DNA from: Plumapathes pennacea
Lineage: Eukaryota; Cnidaria; Anthozoa; Antipatharia; Myriopathidae
NCBI GenBank assembly: GCA_964036295.1
Contig: OZ038464.1
Coordinates: 26,685,008 to 26,749,007 of the forward strand
Direction: 5' to 3'
DNA: 64,000 nucleotides
Below, piece after piece: positions 1 to 17,451 of this stretch (the stretch's first letter is position 1; each line of letters opens with the position of its first letter). The notes under the pieces were generated by a model, which searched no databases, was not told the origin of the DNA, and worked only from the letters and a program-made list of their open reading frames with translations. Position numbers and translations under genes: made by a program.

Positions 1-3000
1 TCAGTTGTAAAAAATCGACCTAAATGACTGTTCACACTTAGCGTCTCGTGTATATCTTGAATCGATCTAGATTGATCTAACTGCATGCCTAGTACAAACG
101 GACCTTAAGTTTTGGTAGACATTACACTTGTAGACGGTACTTCAGATTTCGTACTGCTGCAACGCCGCAAGCGACTATGCACGGGCGAAGATGTGGTGGG
201 CCGATTTGTTTGATATGCAAAGATGATTAGGGGCACTTGCTTGTTGACAGAAAGGCTTAAACCTCTTGTGCTTGAGCTAATTATTTCTGATGTCTGATCC
301 GACTTAGCCATGGAAAGCAAGTATCAGCCAAATTCGTGACTTTCACGGCTTCGTGACTTATACGCATCACCTGAGGCGGACATAGGCGTACAATAATATC
401 GTTGTCGTTCTTTTGGCGCCAAATGTCGATTCCCACGTTCCGACAAAAAGGACTAATATAAACAGCGACCGTGTCAGCTGCCGTAAATGCACCCGCTGTG
501 TATACTGCTCTATACTACAGTAGTTCGCTTTTAAAGAAATGCTGATCGATCTCATTCTGATACGCTGGTTTATCATTATTCATTGCTGTATGTACTGTCA
601 CATAATAATTATATAAATGTAGGTGTGTATGTGCGTATACGATTCTCCAAACATTTACAACCACAGATTACACGGCTTTTCTGAGCACGTTTTCTAATCA
701 ATATTTCAGGCGAACCAGACACACTCCTTGTCATGATTTCATCATTTCTCTTGAACTTGAAAGCGTTAAAACATAAGGATCCTGCTTTCAAGTCAAAGAG
801 GGAACAAGCGATAAGATGGGGACGAAACGTGACATTTTTCCTAAAGTGGAGAGAATTATGTTTACCAACTGGGTTAACTTACCTTGCTTGTGAGAAAGAG
901 ATGAATTCCAGGGGTAGAAGAACGAAGACCAATATCTTGGAGCTTTTCATGTCAAAAACACCACTCAAGTCTGCCAAAGACAACATTAAAAACTAATCTT
1001 AGTTATATTATAATTTGACTCTCACAGCTCTGGCAGAACAACACGGCAAAACAGCGGGGTGTGTGATATTAGTCTAAGATATACTTACTTATTTACATAA
1101 TATTCTTTTGATTAATCGAGTTCATACAACCCAGTGAAAATTTCAAAGCTTGTTTTGTCAATCATGTTAAAGATGAGCCTGATATACTTATTTGAATAAT
1201 TCCTTATAAATTATTGGGAACGCAAGATTTGTATATGTTGTATAATTGATGTTGAAGTTGGTTGTTGCGTTTCGTACTTCTACAATTATATTAATATTTA
1301 GCTGTGTTGTCTGAAGTGGACTCCTTAATGTCAAGCATGCATATCTTTCGGTCATCTTTCCTGTCCGACTTTCTTATTTCCTCGCATCGGAGTCGACGTT
1401 TGTCGAATTTATTAAGCCTTTGACTGTTTTCACACAATTGCGCGCGCATCTAATTTGATGATGGTTTCGACTGTCGGACTGTCATCGGAACGAATGAACG
1501 CACCCGCTATGCTGATGGGATCCCGTTATATATCGAACGTTTGTCAAGTGTGACAAGTCGTAGCTTGCATGTCAAGCTTTATGTGGGTGTGCGCCCCTCT
1601 CTCCTCTCCTTAAAATAAACTTCTCAACCCAATTCCTTCGAAACTGCTTGACTTCATAATTGTAAAGATTGTTTTCGCAAAATTCTCTACCAGCCGTTCG
1701 TACATATGATCCAATCGTATATACATCATTTCGATCCAGTTTTCGGGACACGTTTTATATAAATAATGCGAAGATTCGCTCTTCTGCCCTTTCATATCGA
1801 AAATAGATTGATTTTTGTTTTGATTGCCAAGTACTTGTCTTGTTTTGGATTGGCGGCATATTCTTGTACATAAATTAGGTTTATAGAAATATTCGTTAGT
1901 TTCCATATAATATATAGGTGTGATCAATTATTTATTTTGAAAGTGAAGAATATTCTATTTCCCAGTTTACAAAAGCTGACCGGAAACTTAGACCACAGAG
2001 TAATGGAAAAATCCATCAACTGAAGAACTCGGCTACTTTTCAAGAAATAAAATTTTGCATCGCCAAATGTTGTGGAAACACGAGAGAGACTCTTAGATCG
2101 TAAAAACTGTTCTCTGGCAAAGTTAACAAGAGACAGACTGGATATTACTTCAATACTTTTTTTTTTTTTTGTTCAAAATAAACAAAAATGACAACCATAA
2201 ACTCAACGCCACAACGTCGTGAAAAGTGCTAATATATACTCATTGAGAGTTTTGGATTTCATAGATTAGGATTTCATAAAGTCGCCAAGTGATCGAAATA
2301 AACCGCAAGAAAACTGCGAACACTACTTGCGTCGAGTGAGTACAAATTTGTCTTGGACTAAACTCAGCGCAAATCGATAAGCAAGTCGAAAACTTTTCGT
2401 TCAACTTGCGAGTCCGTTTCGCCATGGCTTAGGGTGTTCCCAATCGTGCAATCGCATCCGGCTAAACTAGAGTAAGTTCGTCAGTTTTATATATTTGAAT
2501 AAAAATTATATTTGCTGGCAAATATTTCCTTTATATATGACTACTAAACACTGCGAAAGTTACGAACAGGTTGACATTAACAAAACTGCCCAAAACCTAA
2601 ACAAACGAAATTAGACATTTTACCGGTAAATCTTTAGATCAGGAAAGCTTGGTTTGCTCGAGAAATTATGTTGTCATGTGTTCGACAACATAGCTTGTAA
2701 ATAATAATAATTTTGAATTTAAAACAACATAACTTCTTGTCATGAGACTCTCGAAGTCACTAGATCTGGACATGTAATACCTTGTGTCCGTGAATTAAGC
2801 GCGAGATTCTTGATTGCAGTACGCTGTGTTTATATCACTTGGAGCCGAAGGTCGCTGTTAATTAAGCATTCATCATTGATTTTGATAATGCCTAGAAGTC
2901 AAAATAAAAACTAACGCCGGTTGGGTGCTTTAGAGTTGGCCAGCTGCTGCTTCGAATCAGTCAAATCAATCAACACTGCTCGAGTTTAGTTTGGGTGTTG

Positions 3001-6000
3001 GGTGGAAGTTTTAAAATGTGCTCGTTAATAGTAGACATAGCACTGTTAGAACCTCGTCAGCTTTTCACCGTAGCTCTGCTGTGTCCGGGAAAACGAATGA
3101 ATAACTCATTATATTCTCTTCATTATTATAAACAAAGAAGGTATAACGCTAACAATTTGTTAATCGGATAGTTCGGAGCCAATGATGTACTTCTGTTTAA
3201 AAATAAGTGTGATAAAGAAGTCACATGGTTTAAACATGTTTTTGAGCTCAAAAAGTAAAGATAAAGCTGGGCAAAAACCTATGCCTCAGACCTGAAGAGA
3301 TGTTTTTATCTTACTAAAACTTTCAATAGAGTTATTTTAAGGCCGGGTACCAAAGTGCATAGATCAGAACACACAACAGACTAAATCAAAACAGATAAAC
3401 TGCAATTGCTTCACTAATAGAAATAATTGTTTTCAGCCGACATAGACTTTCAGTGCAGTACGGAGTTCCTCGTCAAAAACAGTGGCAGTTATCTGTATTT
3501 TCTCAGGCTATTCCAAAATATGATAAACAAATGGACCAACATTAACAGGGCATCACAAGTTCATAAAAAGTTATTTAAAGTAATTACTCATGTTTGTTTG
3601 TACAATACATTTTAATTACCACTTGTTGAGATATTCTAAAATTCGATCCAAACCACGGGCAAATTTATTCAATACATGCACTGTAACTATATTTTAGCTG
3701 TCGCCCCTTAGCTGCTGTTGTCCAATTATACTATGTCAGAGCTCGGACTGCTTTTCAGTGATTGCACCACAGATGACTGACTTGCCAAAGCTACTGAGGA
3801 CAGACGGCAATATGCGCTGTCTAACGTCATTGATAAGTGATGGCATTAAGACACTGATCCGTTCGTCGAGTACGTATTTCTTTTAACAATGGTTCATGAG
3901 GATTAAGGTGGTTTAAGCTGGCGTTTCGAGTGTTATACAGCCTTTTGTCAGAGCGAATATGGGACTTGCTCCCACCAAGGTCTAACGCTATAAGCGAAAC
4001 GTTCACACCGCTAAGATTATACCACATCAACCTTAATTATACGTTTTACCTCTACGCCTTTGCAGGTCAAAACTACATTAGTTCTCACAGGAACTAATAT
4101 TGCATTATATGTATTTCTTAGCACGCTCGGCGTCATCCTCGTCATTGCAGCACCTCATAGGGTACTATGCTGCAGAACGTTGACGTCACATGCAAAACAT
4201 TGGTAGGATTCCGACATTGTCTGATAAACAATGATGGAACGACCCTAAAGATAAACAATGCTTCCTTGGAAAATGTTGTGGAGATTTCGAACCGAATTGC
4301 TATAACAGATGACATGTTTGTGCCGCTTTGCAGTGTTGACTACAAATTAAGAAGTTCTTTCTTTCGTTTTTTTATTGGTTGGAAGAAAGAAAAGAAAAAC
4401 GGACACTGTTTTGCTGTCCGCCGTCAGTGTCTCTGTTCTCTGAAACCGGCAACTTGATTTAACTTAGCACAGCAGTTTGTTCTGCCCAGCCAAGCGCAAA
4501 AAAAAAAAAAAAAAATGAAAAAGATAAAAGATAAAAAAAAAAAAAAAAAAAAAAAATACAAGTTATGAATACTTTGTGGAGGTAATACAGGAAAAAATAA
4601 CCGTTTCAAAGTTTTACAGCAAAAATTTATCCTGGTGCAAAACATGCAATGGCCCACAGTCTTATTACGAATTAGAGGGAGCAAAGAACGTACTATAAAT
4701 AGAGGCTGGCAAAGAAAATGTGGACTTGGAGATTTGTGCGTTCATATTTGCGGGTGGATAACTCTGACTCAACCGCCGGGGAGATAAGATACATGTAAAA
4801 TCTGCCATATACAAATGTAACTTGCTGACTAAATGAAATCGTTAAAACCACTGAATTCGAATTCTCCGAAACATCCAAGAAGAAACGTATTAGTGAAAAT
4901 CCGATTGTTTAATCAGCTTTCGTCTGTGAGCAAACTGTCAAATGCAAAGTCCTCCAAACTGCCAATGAAAATAAAACGTTCACGCGCCATATTGTATAAA
5001 CGTCACCATTAAATAGAGATGACTAAAACGGTTTTGAATAATTTTAAAATGATAACAACAGGCACATCATCTATGACATGACTCAGTCTGTACTACCAAC
5101 AAACAGCTAACAAGAAACACTGGCCAGATGACACGGTCATTCACAAGGGCGAACGGCCGCACAACCTGCAGTTTTTTAGTCTGCAACTGGTCATAAATAT
5201 CTAAATTAGAAGTGTGAAAATAGAGACAAAAGCAACGATAGAACATGAATAGTCTGACTAGGGGGCCAGTTCGTGAGTGGAATAATGAATTTTGAAAATG
5301 CAAAATGTCAGTGATTGAATCAGATTTTTATGCTGATTCTATGATTTTTAACTGTTGAGAACTGTTTCTTCTTACAGTAAGAAAGTCATTCGTTTTCAAA
5401 TTCGCGTGCCGGTGATCGAGCAGCATAATTATTAATTGCTGGTCGTAGCTGATCAAGTTGGCTCAGGGTAGTAAATGGCTGCTGTGCGGTGTGACTATAT
5501 AGCGTGCGCCACATAGTATAAAAGCACGTGTATTGTATTAATACTTCTTTAGTTCGCAAATGCCATGGAAGAAGGTATTTAAAAACTGCGCTTCGGACTG
5601 CGACATTGGGAAACGCATGACAACCAATTACGAGCCGGGCATATTATTGGATAGTGTCTTCTAAACTCGTCTAGTTATAGGGTTGAGGGCAATTCAGTAT
5701 CACTGGTGCCCTCTTACGAAATACGTCTTCCAGACTAGTACGACCAACAGATATTATGGCCATGATACGTAACAAACTCGCTGTGTTGTCAAACTGACAC
5801 TGAATACCAATGCGACCCTGTTCTTTGGAAAGCATTGACAACAAATCAGATTTGGTTGTATTAGGGGACGCTCATACCTGCTTTTACCTCTTCATTGAAA
5901 ACGCTGTGAAAAGATCAGGAACTCGTGTTAAGTATTTTACCTTAGTCAGCTGAACTAAACGTTGCTCAGTCCACACGTACAAGGGAAGACAATATCCACA

Positions 6001-9000
6001 CTTTAGCCCACAAAAGGCCAACCAAACATAACGGTAAACAGAAACGCAGACCACGAACACCGAGTGGCAAAACGGCACGTTAATTATCACTTCGAACTAG
6101 GTAACCCTCTGCCAGCAAGCAGCCTGTTAATCACAAATGAAAACAGGCGCTCATGATCGCACAGGAAACGAGTACATTCTCAACTATTATAATGCATACC
6201 TGTTGCGGTTCAGTGACGTACTATTGTAGTCGATCGATCCATACAGCGGGTCTGTTTAGATGAGCACAAATGAATGCCGCACAATGAACCAAAGGTTATC
6301 CCGAAGGGACAGTAATGTATCATTTTGCCGTTTTGTGATTTCAGCTTCGACAGCAAAACAAAACAACCCGGTAATATCACGAAAGATTTGAACTGATAGT
6401 TCCAACCCATTAAGCTAATATAGTTGTGGTTACACAGCCAATTATAAATGTTCGAGACTTTGGCGCGGTTTAAAATTTCGTCTTGGACAAAGCAACGCAA
6501 ATAACTGGAGATGCCTGAAAGTTCACAGGCAGCACCTTATGTATCTCTAACTTACCGTGGATAGTATAATTAAGAATACAGACAAATAATTACACAAGTG
6601 AATAACTCAATTTAAAAAGATAAACATTTACTGAATAAACGAAGGCCTCAAATTAGACTGTCGGGGTTTGGTTGACGGGTCAGCTAGGTCAAGCAAAACG
6701 AACACTCATGCCGTTGTGATGTTTCCACACAAAATACATATACATAAATAAAAAACACACTACCCATATCTAAGCAAATGTAGAAAGTGCAGCAGTTTAT
6801 AGTTGTTCATATTTGTAGAAAACAAACGTTCAGAATGGCTGTGCCGAAGAAACGGGCGCTGTAGACCGAAAGTCCATTCTGAATGACTTACATAATTATT
6901 TTGACCGTGCATGGTAGTGAGCGATTGTAATCATAGAATTTCTCGCTAAACATCTAATGAAAAACATAAAAGCTTTGATAATGATGTACCAAAATTAGCA
7001 ATTTAAAATGTCTGTTTCTCCGAATGCTGCTCAGAAACGAAAAACTTCTGGGTGAGAAAAGCAGTTTTATGTGCTTGTTGCTCTGTTGAGAAGACTTGTA
7101 ATTTAGCTGGGCAGTCATACAACATAAATTTAAACTGTCTATCTGGAGAACCACTTTCTTTATAGCTCGCGGGGGCGTAGTACTCCTCCTATGTGCCGCC
7201 CCAAATGGGATCGTTTTCAGCATTTTAGTTTGAAATAAGGTATAGATTTTGAGTGATCTTTGATCTTTGATATTTCGTCTAAAATAGGGTGCAAATTTGG
7301 GTACACAGGTATTAAGTAGGGCCGAAAATTGCATATTTCGGCGTGATAAAAGGGCAAAAAGTTGCATAGTTTGGTCTGAAATAGGGTAAGGGTTTTAAGA
7401 CCCACAAGGCAAACTCCCGCTCAAAATTATGAGGAGTAGCCCCCTCCCCCTGGGCTTTATAACCTTTTTTCTCATGTGGCAAAGCCTGCTCTATTATTCG
7501 GTTAAAGCGGGCAGCTGAAGTCGACCGTTTATACTGTCCGAGTCTCGCCTTTGGCAGATTCTATCCACGTTGTGTTTATTTTTGAGCCGGCCAGTTTACT
7601 TAAAAAAAGCCCAGTGCACAATGAAACAAGTGTTTTACTACTATGTTCGTTCAGCACGGCTCTCGGCTGAGGTTGAATGCCTGATTTTTATCTGTGTTTC
7701 AGATTGCGGTTCGCGATGTCGATAAAAGACAACCGCGAAACGAGCCCCGGGCAAGAATGACTCGGGCTTTTGTGTTCGCCTATCTGTGGCTCGGAGCGGC
7801 CATCAGGTATTACTGCACTCGCATTAGGAGCGTTAAAACCAACAGATATCATAAAACTTACAAACCTGTTTTGCCCATGGATAACGGTGCGAGCCTGTTC
7901 TGTGGGAATTAGCAACAGAAACGCGTTCCACCAGCACCGAAGGACAGGAACTTCGGGTCAGTGATAGCCGCGTTTTTTAATCTACAGACCTACGACACGG
8001 AACTATAAACAGAAACGGCCAGGAATCCTTGTTGACTGTAAAAACCGGCCAACAAAGCCGCAGCTCAAGCGAACCGACGTCGCCGGGCCTGCGTGCAAGA
8101 GCCTATGAGGTATGGCGTAGACAGAGTGTTTTTAAAGGTATGGTTAAACACCCAGAATACCATTAGTATAGCAGTAATGGTCCAGAGATCGAGTTGGCTG
8201 GACGCAAACGGTACTCAAAAGTAAGTTACACACATAACTCTGCATTTTAACTGGAATCGATATAAATTAAGTAATTGAAACCGACTGTTGCCGATTGATT
8301 CTTATCGACTGTACACGCCTGGAGGTAAAAAGAAGAGGAAACTGAAAGAATGGCTCGAATAACATGTCACGAAAACTAGACTTCATATGAAGTGATTCCA
8401 ATTGCATCTCTTCTACATGACCAGGGCTTGTTTTGAAGTGCTGTACAAATGTCGCATATCCAAATATTCCGACCTCTTTCTGAAAATGTAAGTTCCGGTC
8501 TCTGTCGCAGTTTTATGAAGTGGTTATTATTTCGTGCCCCTTCAGACGAGCTGTTGATCTTCGAGGATTCTACTCTTCAGTCAAGCTGATTATCCTTCCC
8601 GACAGGACCTCAGCTGGTCAAAACATATTTTACTCTGCCTACATCGGCGCTGGCGTTCACGCCTTAGCATGTCTTAGATTAGGAACTGTTTGGCATGTTT
8701 GACACTGACCAACTGGCCACGATCCCAACTTGCGATTTCGTAATCGATTAGTATTTTGGCGATGAAACTGACATCAGAGTAGTGGTACCAGCGTAGTACA
8801 GTACATCTACCCTATGGGCGGCAAAACGCAAACAGCAATTCTCCGCTGATGAAAACAATTCAACACCCCCCGCCTCTCCAACCCTATCATCATTAAAAGT
8901 GAATAAATCAACAAACGTGTCTACTTATTAATGGAGTGACTTAACTCTATTCCGGACGATCAAAACCAACGTACTATTTGGCTGTTACCATCAATTATAC

Positions 9001-11156
9001 CTTCACGATTGAACGCGAAGAAAGGGCGGAAAAGTCTTCAGTGGATATTCAAATCAAAAGAAGCACCCCGTTTAACTATAAAACGGCGTGTAGTAAAGTA
9101 AGCCTATTCAAACTTTGCTTGGACGTTTTTAACTTAATTGCCTATTACCTAAACTACATGGTGAAATGATAATTTGTAACCCATACCTTACTATCCCGCT
9201 ACGACAAACTTTGCACTTTGGCGTCAGACAAATCAGGCAGCCCGCCTTGTAGCCTTGGAGAAAGTTTGACCTTTGGGTGTTACCAGAGGCTTATAGTGTT
9301 TCAATCTCTCCCACTAGCCAATGATGCGCGGTCAGAGCTCAGCTGTTGGGCCGCAAACGAAACTTGTTCTCTCTCAGAAAATAGACAGGAAGCTTGCAGG
9401 CTCTCGAATGTCGCTACGCAGGTGACAGACATGGACCACAGACGACCCAGCCTGCCTAGGGTGGGTCATGAATAACTCAAAGATTTCTACTATCAGTCGT
9501 ACCAACTGAATTACGAGGGATGCTTTAAACCCGTTGTGGCAGCTGTTATTGGTGGGTATGATTTTGTCTGATTTATCGGACAGTTGTCCCCATCTTTCTC
9601 CCTCCTCACCCAAGCAATGCAGTGTGAAAACTAGCCTGCGTAGGTCTTTTCCCCCGCCCCCACCCCCCTTCCCCCGCCCCGTAATTTTGTCACTTGACCT
9701 CAGTCTCCCTTCTGCCATCAGTACAAAACGGCGCCCGTGAACACCGTTCAACCGCATCGAATGAGACCGCCAGCTACGCAGGCTATGTGAAAACAAAGTA
9801 CTGTAACTTTAAGGGATCCCTCCCTCCCCACCACCACTGTTTAATGCTGTTCAGCTTCTCTCCCCTCCCCTCACGGATTCGTAGTCTATGAAATCGGCCG
9901 GAAGCAATGCGTCCCAGACTTATCCTCATGAGCGCCTCTTTCACCTTTGAAGGAGCCTCAGCTTGAAACTCTGTACGTGACGCGACATTTTTGGCTGGCG
10001 TTCCGTTCGTGCTGTTAGTGTGACTACAGGATGTGACGTGTGAAGGAACCGTGCCATTTTTAAAGTGGTCCATCACTGGCGTGAAGACTGAGTGGGAAAA
10101 AGTCACGCTGGTCTTGTTTGGTGGCAATTTGTCAAAAAACGGGGATATTTTCAAACGCTCTTCCACATATTCACCACCCGTTTTGGAGTGTCGTGGGTAC
10201 TAAATGGATTAGGCACATGGCCTAGGTCTTTACTGTGACTGAACTTCAACTTGTGATGAAAACCATACGAAAAATCTGAATATTGTCTGCACGTACTCCT
10301 TTTAGCTGAGACATCGCAGGGGGTATGAACCCGCTTACCAGAACACTTTTTGCAGTCCGAAGCCCGGTGGCGATTTCTTTCCACGTACGAACATTTTGAT
10401 ACCCTGGTCCCAGAGGTTTTCTAGTCCTCCGAGCAAAGCATTGAGCCGACCGCGCCAATAGAATTGAAGTAGGTTCAAGTTTGGCTATTAGGAATAACTT
10501 GGCTGCGCACTACCATGAAGAACCAGCCGTTTTCTCCGGCTTTCCGCTCGGAAGATTAGAAAACCTCTGGGACCAGGGTAACATTTCGAGGGCCCGATTG
10601 AGAGTTTGGTCTTGCCTAAAGGTGGAGACGTTTAATTACAATTTGTGGTCATTTTGTTGACAGTTTCTTGGCTCCCCTCCCCAATGTCATCGTAAAGTCA
10701 CTTGTATTTCGGCATCAGCAAGTAACAGGAAACACACACTAGTGTATTTGTATGATAGAGGACTTGCTCCGACGAAGGGCTAACGCTCGAAACATGAGTT
10801 CAAACTTTTTAACGGCGTCCAGCTTTCGTCACGCCAACGCACAAAAACTATTGTTCTCCGAAGAACTAGCTTTCCAGTGCCTTTTGTCTGATTGCAGGAA
10901 AACTTGGAAAGTTCTGTGAAATGACTCGTTTTATCTGTCGTAGCAAGTTCCGCGGCTCAGGATAATAAAACAGATGGCATACAGGTGGCAGAAGATAGAG
11001 AAGAGAAGACTGAGTAGAAAAGAAAATGGCAAATACAGAGAAAAAAAGGAGAGAACAGAGGGAAGAGCAAAAAGGAAATCGTATAGTTCAGAGAACAGCA
11101 AAACCGCACTCTAGCCAAGCACAGCAGACAACAGTGACATCATTGTAGTGCTGTGT
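1..11156. other. Gene-poor flank downstream of TRMT61A
   Basis: I see no recognisable gene in this stretch. All reading frames are short (under about 140 codons), lack family motifs, and show no chain of splice-compatible exons. It holds A/T-rich unique-looking DNA, a poly-A rich block near 4,498-4,557, a dispersed repeat copy at about 7,185-7,470, and short fragments resembling a dispersed repeat near 3,890-4,030 and 10,745-10,850, which share the words ACTTGCTCC and CTAACGCT. A TATA-like site near 5,517 is followed by ATG at 5,563, but only five codons follow before a stop or a possible splice site. The 3' untranslated region of the minus-strand TRMT61A gene must lie at the right edge. An ATTAAA-type signal on the minus strand near 10,630 is one possible poly(A) site, weakly supported. 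Confidence 0.6.
7185..7470. repeat. Dispersed repeat, copy 1
   Basis: This segment shares an ordered series of words with 62,388-62,775: a GTGCCGC start, then a TTTTCAGCATTTT block, then repeated TCTGAAATAGGGT-like phrases spaced along about 200 bp, ending in a C-rich stretch. The match is diverged but collinear, so both are copies of one interspersed family. A third partial copy in opposite orientation lies at 19,601-19,682. The short minus-strand ORFs here are translations of the repeat and are not treated as genes. Confidence 0.7.
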
Positions 11157-14863
<3,707 letters not shown>

Positions 14864-15014
14864 TTTACAACTGAGAAAGTGTGGCACCGTTGTTGTTATA
14901 CACTTCATGTAACACCGCACAGTAATGGAGGAGTCCGCTGACTCGATGTTGCTACACTCCTGCGAAGGCTGCTGGGTAGTTTAAACAGTTGCTAGCCGCA
15001 AAAAAGACAACAAT

Positions 15015-15065
15015 ATGGCGGCTTCAGGCGAAAGTGTCAAATTTTATGGACAACTTCGATACTAA
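15015..15065 (+). promoter_or_regulatory. Upstream ORF 1 in the dynein-like leader
   Basis: This is a 17-codon reading frame including its stop, starting at the ATG inside the ATGGCGGC motif. If transcription starts upstream of 15,015 it would be the first ATG met by scanning ribosomes. It is out of frame with the main start at 15,167. Confidence 0.4.
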
Positions 15066-15079
15066 AGACTACTAAGGCA

Positions 15080-15157
15080 ATGAGAATGAAGAAGAAAGAA
15101 TGTAGAAATGGCTGTAAAATTCAAGAAATGTCTGCAGGGTCAAGGCTAAAGGCATGA
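15080..15157 (+). promoter_or_regulatory. Upstream ORF 2 in the dynein-like leader
   Basis: This is a 26-codon frame including its stop, with lysine- and arginine-rich coding. It ends only 9 bp before the main ATG, whose own context (A at -3, G at +4) is strong. The close spacing would allow reinitiation or leaky scanning. Whether it is within the transcript depends on the unknown start site. Confidence 0.4.
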
Positions 15158-15166
15158 CGACCTAAC

Positions 15167-17451
15167 ATGGCAAATCAATCTCCTGGGATGATGTCGCAGT
15201 CCAAGCTGCCAGCGATCAGCGAGTCCAGAAATTTAGTGTCTCAGACAATAATCAGGAACTCGCCTGAGCCAGAGGAGGTCGGAGACAGGGACAGGACTTT
15301 CTTCCTGCAACAGAGCTCAAACGGGCAGCTGGAAGGCGACGGTGCACGAGTTCTAATTCAACAGATCTCTCGTAGTTTCATCACTGCGCTTCAGCTTGAC
15401 ACTTCTGCCTCGTGGAATCATTTGTGTGAAGTTCTTGAGGTCGTTAAACCTTTCACCACGCTTCTGCGTGGAACGCCTCAGGTGACGCATTATGTGGAAC
15501 GCATTCTGCATCATTTGCGAGTGCAAGAAGGGCCACATTGCGAGAAAGTCACTGAAACTCTATCTGCGATCTTTCCAGATGAAGTTAAGAGGGCGCAGGG
15601 GGGTTATGTCGATTTTAACAGAAAGCCCAAATTTCCTACTAGCTCTCCAGAGGAGACACTCTTTACTCCAAGGGGGCGTTGTTCACCAGCACCAAGGGGA
15701 GTGCGTATTCCCAGGGGTGAACCTGTAATTCCTGCAGGGTCAACATACATCTTTGAGCAGCCAAGTGAGAACATGAAGCATTTCACACCCAAAGCCCTCA
15801 GTTTAGAAGATCTAAAGAGATCCCTTCCTGGGGTGGTACAAGAGATTTCAAGGAGGGAAGCTGAGTTTACTGGTGCATTGGGGCTGACTGCTTTGGCTTT
15901 GGATGTTGACCTTCCACAAACTCAAATTCCCACTCCTCCCACTACACCCAAGAAATCAATTAGTCTCCCTGTCATTGTGGCACCTGGACATCCAAAGGGG
16001 GTACAAACAGAGGACCAGCCGGGAAAACCACCGATGACCGGTCGTGAGGTTGTGGAGGCCTTTGTCAAGGAGCGCTTTCTTGGTGAACTGAAATTTGCAT
16101 TTCTAAACCTTGTACCCTCCCGGCGTTATGATCCATATAATTTGATTGTGGTTGCAGAGGAAAAGGTGAACCCAGAGCATTATGTCATTTCTTCGCACTG
16201 TGTGCTACATGTGCAACCCAACCGGCCATCAGAATCACAATCTCTTGCTGACTGGTACAAAGAGGCTTGCCAATTCAGAGCAATCTCTAACATTGGTTTC
16301 TTTAGGAATTTCTTGACTTCTAAGATGTTCAGGAAGTGGAAGGAAATCAAGAAATTGAGCCACTTTCTTAAGACTGAAGCAGAGATCGAGAAGTCTTTAC
16401 TGGCCAATGTGCCCAGCTTTGGATCTGCTCTTTTACGCATCTCTGGTCTGCTGCAAGACCTTGCCCATGTCACATTCCTCCCATCCAAGACTGACTTTTG
16501 TTATGCCCTGGAAGAGTTTGAGGATGTGGTGTTTAGAACATCGGCAACAGGTGAAAGATATGTGCAGAAGTTCTTCAACTACTGCCAAATGATCATTGAT
16601 AAGACACAGGACAGCTGTCTGGACTACCTGCAGTATTGTGAATTCCAAGTGAAGCAACATAGGCACAACTACCATGAGTCTTTGGCAGTTGCTAAAGAGA
16701 AGAGAATGATCCGGCAGCATAACCTCAAGCTTGCCCGGGAGGAAATCCGTCGGCTTGGGGCATTTGCCAGCTTGGTCGATCAAATAATTTCATCACATCT
16801 CCTGTCATTAGCGCAGAGGAGTATTTGTGGGTTCATTGATCAGACAATGAATGGCCCTCGAGATGAGCGCGATGGTTTGCTCTATACAAATTTGATCTTT
16901 AATGATGAACACAGACTGTCATTGTCTCCTTCAAGCAAGCAACTGTCCCATTCTCTAGCTGCTGCAGTTAGAAGTGTCCTGAGTTCCATATGTAGCCTGT
17001 CTCATGCGATGAAGCTGGGTGGGGGAGCAGACACTTCGACCCATACAAATGGCAAGGAAGAAAGAAATGGATTTTCTGTCGACAAAAATGATGTCACTGC
17101 TCAAGATGGTGAAATTGATGGTTCTTCAACTTTGTCCACTAACACCAGTTTCACCAAAGTGGAAGCAGATGATCTCTTCCCCAAGATACAGAACACTGAA
17201 GAGTCAGGAAACCATGAGAGTAACAGCCTCGAGCATTCAAGAACAACTGCTGAGATTGAGGAAGATATTGAGGCCCTCAATTCTGAGCTGGCCAGTGTGA
17301 GAGACACAACCCTAGAAGGGACCCAGGAGCTGTGTATCAGGCAGAATCAGGGACAAGGTCTCGTGGTACAGGGAGAGCGGCTGGAGCACACTGGGTCGGC
17401 TCCACTCAGCCCACTTGTGAAATCTAAGCTGGAGGAGATGTTGTACAAAGA
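15167..17451 (+). other. DNHD1: DNHD1-like exon 1: N-terminal tail (residues 1-761)
   Basis: One unusually large coding exon of 2,285 nt, ending at a good donor (GTAAGT, 17,452) in phase 2. The start at 15,167 is the first in-frame ATG after the upstream ORFs and has a strong context. The product begins Ser-rich and probably disordered, then has a mainly helical region (about 60-130), a Pro/Arg linker with a TPPTTPKK stretch near 260, a conserved-looking globular block (about 285-600) and an acidic, Ser/Thr-rich end (about 620-761). I do not recognise a standard DHC_N1 stem here. The tail of dyneins normally binds intermediate chains or cargo. Confidence 0.8.

Larger units (their letters stand above)
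14864..15166. promoter_or_regulatory. Shared head-to-head promoter region
   Basis: Only 303 bp separate the TRMT61A start codon (minus, 14,863) from the dynein-like start codon (plus, 15,167). No clear TATA box lies at a sensible distance from either gene. An AATATGGCGGC word at about 15,012-15,022 matches the YY1-type initiator motif often found at the 5' end of animal housekeeping genes. The layout implies a compact bidirectional promoter with short 5' leaders, unless upstream non-coding exons exist that I cannot see. Confidence 0.7.

Noticed and set aside
733..996. 87-codon plus-strand ORF near the left edge
   Set aside because: No motif, no neighbouring exons and no codon pattern beyond chance for an A/T-rich region.
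5516..5580. TATA-like site followed by ATGGAAGAAG and GTATTT, as if a short first coding exon
   Set aside because: No downstream exon could be found to continue it, so a gene cannot be supported.
7694..7912. Candidate exon bounded by TTTCAG and GTATTA near 7,702-7,806
   Set aside because: Splice-like ends are present by chance; the translation matches nothing and no partner exon is visible.
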